Part shown: in pieces, positions 34,643-41,841 of the stretch | Layout: each line of letters starts with the position of its first letter | Numbering within the stretch: position 1 is the stretch's first letter | Assembly: GCF_028885415.1 (NCBI RefSeq) | Contig: NZ_CP118527.1 | Coordinates: forward strand, 2,790,001-2,854,000 | Direction of reading: 5' to 3' | DNA length: 64,000 nt | From: Streptomyces coeruleorubidus | GTDB taxonomy: Bacteria > Actinomycetota > Actinomycetes > Streptomycetales > Streptomycetaceae | Made by a program: the position numbers and the translations under genes | The notes under the pieces: generated by a model | What the model saw: only the letters and a program-made list of their open reading frames with translations | What the model was told of the DNA's origin: nothing | The model's database searches: none

Positions 34643-35256
34643 AGGGCGTAGTCGACGAGGGTGTCGGTGTACTCGTAGGAGATCGGGCCCGTGTGCTGGA
34701 GCCAGCGCTGGGCGAGCGGGGAGATGAAGAACTCCAGGGCGATGCGCGGGTCGATCTCGGGCCGCACCTGGCCGGCGTCCTGTGCGGCGCGCAGCCGGCC
34801 GATGTAGAGGTCGAGTGAGGGCTGCATCAGCTTGGCGACGAGCTCGCGTCCGAGCTGCTCGTTGACGACGCCCTCGGCGGCCAGCGCGCGGGACGGCGCC
34901 TCGTACCTCGGGTCGCGCAGCTGGTCGACGGTGGCGCGCAGGACGCCCTTGACGTCGGTGGCGAGGTCGCCGGTGTCGGGGAAGACGTACGGCACCGGAC
35001 CCGCCTCCCGCAGGGACTGCTCGCCCAGGTCGAGGAACGCCTCCATCAGCACGTCCGCCTTCGACGACCACCAGCGGTAGATCGTCTGCTTCCCGACACC
35101 GGCGCGGGCGGCGATGCCCTCGACGGTGGTCTTCGGGTAGCCGACCTCCACGACGAGCGAGAGGGCGGCGGCGTAGATGGCGCGGCGGGACTTCTCGCTG
35201 CGCCGGGTGGAGTCGGGGGCGGGCTTGGCGGGCTGAGCGGACTTCTGTGCGGACAT
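34621..35256 (-). CDS. TetR-family regulator
   Basis: 211 residues. HTH at about 22-68 (AIYAAALSLVVEVGYPKTTV, IAARAGVGKQTIYRWWSSKADVL). The C-terminal half matches the TetR_C group with long helices and the PISYEYTDTLVDYALHGL end. ATG 35256 lacks an SD and an AT-rich GATAAAT lies 5-11 nt upstream, so it may be leaderless. It is divergent from the small DUF6243 gene across a region with two GAGACG/CGTCTC-type dyads, presumably its operators. Convergent and overlapping with the GDPD gene. Confidence 0.9.
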   Translation of the reverse strand: MSAQKSAQPAKPAPDSTRRSEKSRRAIYAAALSLVVEVGYPKTTVEGIAARAGVGKQTIYRWWSSKADVLMEAFLDLGEQSLREAGPVPYVFPDTGDLATDVKGVLRATVDQLRDPRYEAPSRALAAEGVVNEQLGRELVAKLMQPSLDLYIGRLRAAQDAGQVRPEIDPRIALEFFISPLAQRWLQHTGPISYEYTDTLVDYALHGLAPR

Positions 35257-35273
35257 GGGTCGAATTTATCAGG

Positions 35274-35334
35274 TTGACAAGACGGAGCGTCTCGCCGGAC
35301 AGTGGAGCGGTACGTACGAGACGAACCGTCTCGT
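35274..35334. promoter_or_regulatory. Promoter with two TetR-type dyads
   Basis: A forward promoter TTGACA (35274-35279), 18-bp spacer and GACAGT (35298-35303) is visible. Dyad 1, AGACG-GAG-CGTCT (35280-35292), sits in its spacer. Dyad 2, ACGAGACG-AAC-CGTCTCGT (35316-35334), follows; the centres are 39 bp apart. Both resemble the operator at 15401-15419, but with 3 rather than 1 central bases. Confidence 0.7.
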
Positions 35335-35364
35335 CACTGACCGGACGTGGGAAAGGAGCCCGAC

Positions 35365-35574
35365 ATGGCCCGGGGCGGAGCCGGAAACCTGCTGGGTATC
35401 GGCGGATCGCGCCAGAAGCTCGGCCGCAAGGCGCTACGCGGCGGCGGCCGGGGCGGCCGGATCGGCGGCGGCCTCGATCCGCAGGCCCACAAGCGCGAAC
35501 TGCTGCGCAAGCTCCAGGAGAAGCGACAGCAGCAGGAACGACGGGAGGGCCGTACGACCGACGAGTCCTCGTGA
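35365..35574 (+). CDS. DUF6243-like small basic protein
   Basis: A 69-residue protein with a Gly- and Arg-rich start (MARGGAGNLLGIGGSRQKLG), a Gly-Arg stretch, and a C-terminal charged helix, QAHKRELLRKLQEKRQQQERR. Likely cytosolic and nucleic-acid-binding by composition only. ATG 35365 follows GGAAAGGAG at good spacing. It lies under the operator-bearing promoter 35274-35303, so it is the probable target of the divergent TetR regulator, which is unusual because no transporter or enzyme is present. Confidence 0.8.
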   Translation: MARGGAGNLLGIGGSRQKLGRKALRGGGRGGRIGGGLDPQAHKRELLRKLQEKRQQQERREGRTTDESS

Positions 35575-35576
35575 GC

Positions 35577-35594
35577 CTCCCCCGCCCGGGGGAG
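35577..35594 (+). terminator. Short GC hairpin after the DUF6243 gene
   Basis: CTCCCCC (35577-35583) pairs with GGGGGAG (35588-35594), loop GCCC, 3 bp after the stop. Confidence 0.6.
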
Positions 35595-35623
35595 ACGGTC
35601 CCCTCGCGCGCGGGATCCTCCAG

Positions 35624-35677
35624 GGGCGTCCGGCGGATGTGCTGAAGCGGCCGAGAAACCGCGACCGACGGACGCCC
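35624..35677 (+). promoter_or_regulatory. Inverted repeat ending at the RBS of the S37 protease gene
   Basis: GGGCGTCCG (35624-35632) is complementary to CGGACGCCC (35669-35677), which abuts the RBS GGGAGGA (35678-35684). If transcribed, the stem would sit directly against the ribosome-binding site. Confidence 0.5.
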
Positions 35678-35690
35678 GGGAGGACTCACG

Positions 35691-37061
35691 ATGCGTGTGT
35701 GGACCAGACGACGAGTGCTCACCTCGGCGGCGACGGCCGTCTCGGCGGCGGGTCTCGTCGCGGCGACGGCCCTGCCCGCCCGGGCGGCGGCCCGAGCGGC
35801 GCGGCCCGGCACCGGCGACATCGCGGACGCGCTGCGGGCACTGCCCGGACTGCGCCTGATCGAGGAGCGGCAGGACGCCGAACCGGGCTACCGGCACTTC
35901 GTCCTGGGCCTGAGCCAGCCGGTCGACCACAGGAACCCCGCGGCCGGCACCTTCGAGCAGCGCCTCACCCTGCTGCACACCGCCGCCGACCGCCCCATGG
36001 TCCTCACCACCACGGGCTACCACGCGGTCGTCTCGCCCTGGCGGAGTGAACCGACGATCCTGCTCGGTGCCAACCAACTCCAGGTGGAACACCGCTACTT
36101 CGGCACGTCACGCCCGGCAGGGACCGGCTACGCCCGTCTCACGATCCGCCAGGCCGCCGACGACCACCACCGCGTCGTCCGCCTCTTCCGCCGGCTCTAC
36201 CCCGGTGCGTGGATCTCCACCGGCAGCAGCAAGGGCGGCATGGCGACGGTCTACCACCGCCGCTTCCACCCCCAGGACGTGGACGGCACGGTGGTCTACT
36301 CGGCTCCGAACAACGTCGACGACCGCGACGACTCCGCCCACCTGCGCTTCCTGGAGACGGTCGGCACCCCGGCAGGCCGCGAGGCCGTCAGGTCCGCACA
36401 GCGGCGGCTGCTGCTCGACCGGGCCGAGATGGTCGCCCGTTACGAGGCCTGGGCGGCCGCGGGCAACGACACCTTCCGCATCATCGGCAGCGCCGACCAG
36501 GCCTTCGAGATCGCCGTACTGCGCGTGCTGTTCATGTTCTGGCAGCGGGGCAGCGCGGCCGACGCCGCCACGATCCCCGGCCCGGAGGCGACGGCCGACG
36601 AGCTGTACACCTGGCTCCACGACACGGCGGGGCTGCCTCTCTACGCCGACACGGCGGCGCGGCGGTACGTCCCGTACTGGTACCAGATCGGCACGCAGCT
36701 GGGGTACGGCGATGTCCCCACCGGCCATGTGGCGGACCTGATGCGCCACTCCGGCGGCATCGAGGCGCGCAACTTCGTCCCCCGGGACATCCCCATGGCC
36801 TTCGACGCGGCAGCCATGCCGGACATCGACCGCTGGGTCCGCCGCCATGGCAGCCGGCTGCTGTTCGTCAACGGCACCCAGGACCCTTCCGTGGCCGAGT
36901 ACTTCAACCCCGGCGGCCGCGACTCCGCGGTCCTCTGGGTCCCGGGAGGCAACCACAACATCGAGATCGCGAACCTGTCCCCCGCCGACCGGGCGTCGGC
37001 GGAGGAGGCGTTGTTCCGCTGGGCCGGTCAGGAGTACTTCACGCACACGTTGGGCACGTAG
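35691..37061 (+). CDS. Secreted S37-family serine aminopeptidase (tripeptidyl aminopeptidase-like)
   Basis: A 456-residue exported protein of peptidase family S37 (PS-10 type, first described in Streptomyces lividans). Signal peptide with a twin-arginine-like start, TRRRVLTSAATAVSAAGLVA, ending near residue 32. YRHFVLGLSQPVDHRNPAAGTFEQR is the family hallmark. The nucleophile is Ser180 in TGSSKGGMA, and the acid and base are probably in the C-terminal NGTQDPSVAEYF and GGNHNIEI (His) segments. RBS GGGAGGA before ATG 35691. The 3' end overlaps the convergent SH3-like gene by 34 nt. Confidence 0.9.
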   Translation: MRVWTRRRVLTSAATAVSAAGLVAATALPARAAARAARPGTGDIADALRALPGLRLIEERQDAEPGYRHFVLGLSQPVDHRNPAAGTFEQRLTLLHTAADRPMVLTTTGYHAVVSPWRSEPTILLGANQLQVEHRYFGTSRPAGTGYARLTIRQAADDHHRVVRLFRRLYPGAWISTGSSKGGMATVYHRRFHPQDVDGTVVYSAPNNVDDRDDSAHLRFLETVGTPAGREAVRSAQRRLLLDRAEMVARYEAWAAAGNDTFRIIGSADQAFEIAVLRVLFMFWQRGSAADAATIPGPEATADELYTWLHDTAGLPLYADTAARRYVPYWYQIGTQLGYGDVPTGHVADLMRHSGGIEARNFVPRDIPMAFDAAAMPDIDRWVRRHGSRLLFVNGTQDPSVAEYFNPGGRDSAVLWVPGGNHNIEIANLSPADRASAEEALFRWAGQEYFTHTLGT

Positions 37062-37381
37062 CCCACGGTGCCGCGGTAGTTGACCTTGCGCCAGTAGTGG
37101 TAGCTCTTGATCCCGCAGGCGTTCTTGTACGAGCCGCCGTCGACGCCCTTGATGTCACAGCCCTTGGTGCCCTTGTACCAGAGGCGCAGGATGGTCGACT
37201 TGGTGCTGGCCGACTTGCGCACATTGACGTTCGAAAGTGCCGTGAGGCTCTTGCACTTCGCCGTGGCCGCGACGGTGGTCATGTCGTCGCTCTGCACGGT
37301 CGCCGTGCCGGAGGCACTCGGCACGAACCCGGCCAGGGCCAGGGCCGCCACCGCCAGCGGGGCGATCAGAAGCTTCTTCAA
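37028..37381 (-). CDS. Secreted SH3-like domain protein
   Basis: A 117-residue exported protein with a signal peptide, MKKLLIAPLAVAALALAGFV (cleavage near SASG). The mature part holds one bacterial SH3-like fold: LSNVNVRKSASTKSTILRLWYKG then YHYWRKVNYRGTVGYVPN. Cysteines flank the domain (CKS, GCDI, ACG, NVCVKYS), giving two likely disulfides. Such domains bind peptidoglycan or act as inhibitors. GGGAGGAACC precedes ATG 37381. Codes on the opposite strand to the last 34 nt of the S37 protease gene. Confidence 0.86.
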   Translation of the reverse strand: MKKLLIAPLAVAALALAGFVPSASGTATVQSDDMTTVAATAKCKSLTALSNVNVRKSASTKSTILRLWYKGTKGCDIKGVDGGSYKNACGIKSYHYWRKVNYRGTVGYVPNVCVKYS

Positions 37382-37464
37382 AGGTTCCTCCCGTTTCTGT
37401 GGTGCGCATTACTCACGCCCGAGGGCGCGGAGTTGATCTTATGCGTACCTGACAGGAGTCCCGA

Positions 37465-38451
37465 TCATGGTGCCGGCGGCCAGGCGTCGCCCCAGTCCGC
37501 GTCCCGTGCCGCCTTGTAGAGATCGCCGTGGCGTTTGGTGACGGTGGTGCGGTGCAGGGACGGTTCGGTCTCGCACAGGTCGAGGAGGACCTGGCCCTTG
37601 CGGATCTGCGGGCGCCTGACGACACGGGAGGCTGCCGGGGTGACGGGGAAGCGGGCGGCGGCGACGTAGCTGAACTTCTCGTCCTCGTAGGGGAGGGAGC
37701 CGCCCTTGACCTGGCGGTGCAGGGAGGAACGGCTGACCCGGGCGGAGAAGTGGCACCAGTCCGTGCCCGGGGCGATGGGGCAGGCGGCGCTGTGCGGGCA
37801 GGGGGCGGCGACGTGGAAGCCGGCGTCGACCAGCCGGTCGCGGGCCTCGATGACGCGGGCGTAGCCGTCGGGGGTGCCCGGTTCGACGATCACCACGGCC
37901 TGGGCCGCGGTCGCGGCGGCGTCGACGAGGGCGGTGCGGTCGGGGGCGGTCAGCTCGTTGAGGACATAGGAGACGGTGACGAGATCAGTGCTCTCCAGGG
38001 TGAGCGCCGCTCCGATCCGAGAGCGCTGCCACCGTACGTCCCGCAGGGCCGGGTCGGCCGCGGCGATCTCCCGGCCGAGGGCGAGCGCGGGCTCGGCCCA
38101 GTCGAGCACGGTGACGGGCCGCTTTCCGCCCCAGGTCGCGCTCACGGCCCAGGCGGCGGCACCCGTACCGCCGCCGACGTCGGTGTGCGATCCGGGCACC
38201 CACGCGGGCGCCGCCTCGGCGAACGCCTCCAGCGCCGACCGCACCGCCTCGAAGGTCGCGGGCATCCGGTAGGCGGCGTAGGCGGCGACATCCGCCCGGT
38301 CACGGAGGATGGGAGCGTCGGTCGGGGTGGCCCCGCGGTAGCTGGCGATCAGCCGCTCGACCGCCTGCGCGGCCTGCCGGGGCGGCAGCCCGTCGAGCAG
38401 ACCGGCGAGGGCGGCGCGGAGGGTTTCGGCCGGGGGTGCGGGGGCGTTCAC
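37465..38451 (-). CDS. Rsm22-family methyltransferase-like protein
   Basis: A 328-residue member of the small ribosomal subunit Rsm22 family. The Rossmann SAM loop is HTDVGGGTGAAAWAV (about 87-101), followed by VTVLDWAEPALALGREI and VTVSYVLNELTAPDR. A C-terminal cysteine cluster, CPHSAACPIAPGTDWCHF, supplies four Cys, which in mitochondrial Rsm22 relatives ligate an Fe-S cluster. GSLPYEDEKFSYVAAAR is a family block. Role in ribosome assembly or rRNA methylation is by homology only. Start ATG 38451. Transcribed away from the degenerate patch that follows. Confidence 0.86.
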   Translation of the reverse strand: MNAPAPPAETLRAALAGLLDGLPPRQAAQAVERLIASYRGATPTDAPILRDRADVAAYAAYRMPATFEAVRSALEAFAEAAPAWVPGSHTDVGGGTGAAAWAVSATWGGKRPVTVLDWAEPALALGREIAAADPALRDVRWQRSRIGAALTLESTDLVTVSYVLNELTAPDRTALVDAAATAAQAVVIVEPGTPDGYARVIEARDRLVDAGFHVAAPCPHSAACPIAPGTDWCHFSARVSRSSLHRQVKGGSLPYEDEKFSYVAAARFPVTPAASRVVRRPQIRKGQVLLDLCETEPSLHRTTVTKRHGDLYKAARDADWGDAWPPAP

Positions 38452-38584
38452 CCGGCGATTCTACGAGGGCCCGAGCCCGGAGACTCACCCGTCCGGACTG
38501 GTCGGACTGTGCACGTGGCGCGGTCGGCATGACGCTGGAAGCCAAGTTCTCGCGTCGAGCTCACAGCTGTCCAGGAGCTCGATC

Positions 38585-38939
38585 ATGGCCCGGAACCGCC
38601 GTCTGACCTGAGCTCGCGGTCCGAAGTCTGGCGCCTGCTGTGCGACGGCCACCGCTACGGGGAGTGGGTGACAGGAACCCGGCAGGTCCTCGCCGCGGAC
38701 CCGCACTGGCGGGAGGTGGGTGCCCGGCTGAAGGTCCGCGTCGGCACCGGCCTGACTTCTCACCCTCGACGACACCTGTCTCGTCCGCGTATGCGAACCG
38801 CCACCGCCTGGAAGTGGAGGCGAAGGCAGATCCCTTCGGCGCGGCCCGCATCGCTATGAGGTTGCTCCCCTGGGGCAAGCACACCCTGCTGACGAAGCTG
38901 GCTCGAATCGCGGTGCGCGAGGGTGATGGGGGCGTTTGA
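38585..38939 (+). pseudogene. SRPBCC/polyketide-cyclase-like gene broken by several frameshifts
   Basis: Consecutive frames give a family-like string: ATG ARNRRL, then after a shift SEVWRLLCDGHRYGEWVTGT and DPHWREVGARLKVRVGTG, then after another shift LTLDDTCLVRVCE, then after a third HRLEVEAKADPFGAARIAMR and LLPWGKHTLL. Each piece matches the order of streptomycete SRPBCC proteins. The C-terminal about 25 residues are replaced by unrelated sequence. At least three indels between 38605 and 38800 make it nonfunctional. Marks the left edge of the degenerate patch. Confidence 0.8.
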
Positions 38940-39097
38940 GGCATTGCTGCGCTCCCCCGGGTGCCGAGACTGTCCGATCGCGGAGTGCCGATGGTGCCGC
39001 CGTCGCCGGTTGTGTGACCGGCGACCAGCTCCACGAGGAGCATCGGCGGGATCGGCGCGGCTGTGACCGCGGAGACCCGTAGGCGGCCCTTCTTCTG

Positions 39098-39140
39098 GTG
39101 CCTCCGGCACGATTCCAACCCGTGACACCCGCTTTAAGGA
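39098..39140 (-). pseudogene. Degenerate tRNA 3'-end remnant, copy 1
   Basis: The minus strand reads CTCCTTAAAGCGGGTGTC, then a damaged T arm (ACGGGTTGGAATCGTG) and CCGGAGGCACC. It shares the 12-mer AAAGCGGGTGTC and the acceptor-like end with the better-preserved copy at 41736-41788, plus an outside GGCCCTTCT (39085-39093). The anticodon-like CCT fits an Arg (CCU) tRNA. Read as an old attachment site. Confidence 0.55.
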
Positions 39141-39232
39141 GTTCGATCCATGCTCAGCCCGGCTGTGTCGTCGCCCGGTCGCGGTAGCTGCGCCGGGCCG
39201 TGCATGGGTGCCTGCGTCCGACGCTGTCGATG

Positions 39233-39639
39233 TCACTCGTGGATGTCAGCTCGCCCTATCCGCAGAGGTTTCTCTTGGCGATCAGTGATGGTGAACTCCA
39301 TCCACTCGATGCCGGCGACACGGAAACTGGCTCCGACGTTAGAGGACGCGATGCCCTCGAACTCATGACGTACGCCTGACTCCGGGCTGCTGAGGGTCCA
39401 GGGCGTCGCGACCCTCCATGCCCGCTGAAGGGTGGTGAAAAGTGCATCCTCCGGGGCGGAACGACGGAGGGGAGAGACGAACCGCAGCTCGGCCACAGCT
39501 CTGGGAACTTCCAGTACCGCTCGTAACTTTCGATCTCGATGGTGTGCGGCAACAGCTCTCCGATGCGGCCGACCACTCGCTCGGCACCGCGGCGGTGGGC
39601 CACGTGCGCGTAGCAGCGCCAACGGATCGTCTCGAACAT
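39233..39639 (-). pseudogene. Hypothetical gene split by a frameshift
   Basis: From ATG 39639 one frame reads MFETIRWRCYAHVAHRRGAE, continuing to a YERYWKFPELW segment. Near 39495-39505 the sensible reading moves to the next frame, AELRFVSPLRRSAPEDALF, through HEFEGIASSNVGASF and GIEWMEFTITD to a stop at 39233. The joined protein would be about 135 residues. Either piece alone has poor composition after the junction. I know it only as a streptomycete hypothetical protein. A sequencing error is the alternative explanation. Confidence 0.6.
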
Positions 39640-39703
39640 GCTGACACTGTAGGGCTCTTGGAGAACTGTGCCGCGGCCTCTTCCGGCCCAGCCTGCCAGC
39701 CCC

Positions 39704-40168
39704 TCAGAGATGGCGCTTGGACGCTCTGACCAGTCGGCTGATGTCGTCGCGGGTCTTCACCCTGCGCTGGTCGAGCTCGGTCCTGCTATCCGTCTTGGGC
39801 AGCACTGTGACGTCCGCAAGCACAGCTTCCGCCGCCTGGCTCAAAGCCTCGTCATCGGTGAGCATCTGCACCCGGAAGAGGGCCTCCTGGGCGTTGGAGC
39901 GCAGGTCGTAGGCGCGGACTCGCACCGCGCCGGGGTCCTCGTGTGGTGGTTGTTCATGTTCGCAGAACCAGAGATGCACCAGGCAGCGGCGGTAGTTGAT
40001 GAGTGCGCCGGCGTAGGCGGAGTAGGCATCGAGCCGCTCCTGCCGGAGCCTCTCATGGCGGGTGAACTGATGCCCCTTGTCGGTGGTGCGCTGCTGAAAC
40101 GCCAGGGTGAGCCCTGAGCCGAGCAGGGTTCCCAGAACGGCTATGGCACTGGCGATGATGGTCTCCAC
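39704..40168 (-). CDS. Small membrane-anchored hypothetical protein
   Basis: 154 residues. One N-terminal membrane helix (about 3-24, TIIASAIAVLGTLLGSGLTLA) is followed by a long helical, coiled-coil-like cytosolic part with HERLRQERLDAYSAYAGALI and repeated charged heptads to the C terminus. This architecture is common in orphan genes of streptomycete islands and resembles phage or defence-associated membrane proteins, but no function is known. GTG start at 40168; no strong SD. Intact, unlike its neighbours. Confidence 0.75.
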   Translation of the reverse strand: METIIASAIAVLGTLLGSGLTLAFQQRTTDKGHQFTRHERLRQERLDAYSAYAGALINYRRCLVHLWFCEHEQPPHEDPGAVRVRAYDLRSNAQEALFRVQMLTDDEALSQAAEAVLADVTVLPKTDSRTELDQRRVKTRDDISRLVRASKRHL

Positions 40169-40525
40169 ACACCAAGCTGATCACGTATCGCCGACCGGGC
40201 GCAGTACAAGCCCTGTCTCACGCCAACACGCTTTCCAACTGGGTTGGTGGGGTGGTGGGGTATGTGCAGGGGCGTTCAACTGGGTTCATGGGCGGACGGC
40301 CCGTACGTCGTGTCCGGCGTGAGGTCGCCTGTGAACGACCGTGAACGGGGCTGAATGAGACGAAAACCGAGACGGGCGCCTCCCGCCCTCCGGCACCACC
40401 GGCCGGGAGGGAAGTCCCTTACCTTCTCGATGACCCCGGTGAATCCCACGACGGGCCGACCGGCTGAGTCGTCCGACCGGCCAGATCGATGGTCGAACAA
40501 CATCGTTCCACGACAGGATGCCGTC
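40169..40525. other. Non-coding accessory stretch with small repeats
   Basis: No convincing gene. CAACTGGGTT occurs twice (about 40229 and 40278), GTGAACG twice (40331-40347, separated by ACC), and a hairpin pairs CCTCCCG (40379-40385) with CGGGAGG (40404-40410). The A/T content is above the window norm. The repeats could belong to a vanished element, but nothing identifies one. Confidence 0.5.
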
Positions 40526-40756
40526 ATGCGCCACGCTTACGAAGAGTCCGAGCTGCTCAAGTTGACCCGCCGCTACGTCACGCCCGGCCAGCGGTACCTC
40601 AAACTCGGTGGCAGCCTTCTCGGGATGAGTGGGCGCGAGCGCGCCAAGTTCACGCGGAAGTTGGGAAAGGCTGCCAGTGATATCAGCCTCCGGGCAGCCC
40701 GGCAGTCGGTTCCACGTGGAAGGGCCGTCCAGGAACGAGTTTGTGGGAGAGGCTGA
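40526..40756 (+). pseudogene. Truncated DUF6000-like gene fragment
   Basis: From ATG 40526 the first 55 residues (MRHAYEESELLKLTRRYVTP, GQRYLKLGGSLLGMSGRERA, KFTRKLGKAASDIS) resemble the N terminus of DUF6000-type streptomycete proteins of about 200 residues. The reading then runs into unrelated RAARQSVPRG and stops. In another frame just after the break (about 40690-40860) lies FHVEGPSRNEFVGEADSVEA and MVVDRLPPGCGPAVV, which looks like a piece of a second gene. I read this as a deletion junction between two gene remnants. Confidence 0.55.
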
Positions 40757-40873
40757 CAGCGTCGAAGCAGCCGTGGCGATGGTCGTTGACCGCTTGCCGC
40801 CGGGCTGTGGTCCCGCCGTCGTCAAGCGGGCGTGGCCACACTGCGACGTCGTCACCCCAGGAATGGACCACCG

Positions 40874-41536
40874 TTATGGTTGCTCTTCTGTCTTGACGGT
40901 GAACGGTCCGGTGGCGAGGGCTACACAAGGGGTGACGTCCGTTGTCTCGCCCGCCGCCACACCCGCCTCGCACAGCTGGCCGCCATTCTCGCGCAGGTCG
41001 AGGTAGAAGCGCGTGGTCTTGCCGTCCTGCTTGAGGCCGTGAATGCGTTCGTCGATGTAACCGAGGCTGTTCAGGGTCTTCCGGACCTTGGCGGGGGTGG
41101 GCTCCACGACTTTTTGCAGCGCCTCGATGATGCGCTGTTCGTGGTGGACGCTCGTGCACCCATCGTGCCGGTCCAACTCTGTCGCAGGCCCTGTGGGAGG
41201 GCCGGGTTCGATCGGGTCGGTTGGGGGCGTTTCCCCAGGGGCGAGACTCCGCACCGGCTCCGGACTGGTCGACTTTCCGGGCGGTGCCGGCGGGATCCCG
41301 TCGGACGGGGGACACGCCTGCGCGTACCTATCCAGCATTGCCGCGAACGCCTCCTGCTCGGGGGATGTCTGTGTGGGTCTCGCCTTGGAGGCGACGCTGC
41401 TGACCCGCTCACCCTGTGGGCCACTCCCCTTCAGCTCACTTCCGCAGCCGGTGATTGCCAGAGAGGCGAGAGCGGCGGCCGCGAGGCCGCGCCGGTGATG
41501 GGCGAATGCGCTGATGGAGGCACGGATGTGTGTCAT
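40874..41536 (-). CDS. Putative lipoprotein
   Basis: 220 residues. Signal peptide with lipobox AITGC (Cys about 31), then a Pro- and Ser-rich linker (about 70-110) and a C-terminal globular region with EQRIIEALQKVVEPTPAKVR and LNSLGYIDERIHGLKQDGKTTRFYLDL. The last part has four cysteines likely forming disulfides. Conserved as a hypothetical lipoprotein in streptomycetes to my memory. Start ATG 41536. It appears intact inside the patch bounded by the two tRNA remnants. Confidence 0.75.
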   Translation of the reverse strand: MTHIRASISAFAHHRRGLAAAALASLAITGCGSELKGSGPQGERVSSVASKARPTQTSPEQEAFAAMLDRYAQACPPSDGIPPAPPGKSTSPEPVRSLAPGETPPTDPIEPGPPTGPATELDRHDGCTSVHHEQRIIEALQKVVEPTPAKVRKTLNSLGYIDERIHGLKQDGKTTRFYLDLRENGGQLCEAGVAAGETTDVTPCVALATGPFTVKTEEQP

Positions 41537-41689
41537 ATGCAGAGTCTCCGGTGACCACCGCTCGCCCTGCTTGAGTACGCGTACTTACCCACATGGGTAC
41601 TCGACTTCAGCAGCCGACGGGTGTTCCGTGCTGCGAGGAAGTAGTGCCCCCGGGACCGGATCGCGTGTGGCACGGCGCCTGAAACGGCT

Positions 41690-41730
41690 AAGGGCCAGCC
41701 CGGGAGGAAACCCCTCCTGAGCTGGCCCTT
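41690..41730 (-). terminator. Terminator downstream of the tRNA remnant
   Basis: AAGGGCCAGC (41690-41699) pairs with GCTGGCCCTT (41721-41730), with an inner GGAGG/CCTCC pairing. It sits 5 bp after the tRNA-like 3' end on the minus strand, where a tRNA terminator belongs. Nothing else is seen in 41537-41689. Confidence 0.75.
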
Positions 41731-41735
41731 CTCTC

Positions 41736-41788
41736 TGTGCCCCGGCAGGATTCGAACCTGCGACACCCGCTTTGGGAGAGCGGTGCTC
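41736..41788 (-). pseudogene. tRNA 3'-half remnant, copy 2
   Basis: The minus strand reads GAGCA, then anticodon arm CCGCT-CTCCCAA-AGCGG, a variable loop GTGTC, T arm GCAGG-TTCGAAT-CCTGC, and CGGGGCACA. The literal anticodon is CCC; the arms look like the streptomycete tRNA-Arg(CCU) 3' half with CCT changed to CCC. Upstream of GAGCA no D arm or 5' acceptor strand follows, so the tRNA is truncated. Such 3' halves are what site-specific integration at a tRNA leaves behind. Confidence 0.7.
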
Positions 41789-41841
41789 GTGCCCGGCCCC
41801 TCATGACCACATGACCACCCCGCACATCATCGCTCCCCCTC

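Noticed and set aside
39233..39639. Treating the frameshifted gene as two overlapping intact genes
   Set aside because: The plausible coding composition switches frame at about 39500; neither frame alone looks like a protein over its full length.
41736..41800. A functional tRNA gene
   Set aside because: The anticodon and T arms fold, but no D arm or 5' acceptor strand precedes them; the upstream sequence cannot pair with the 3' end.
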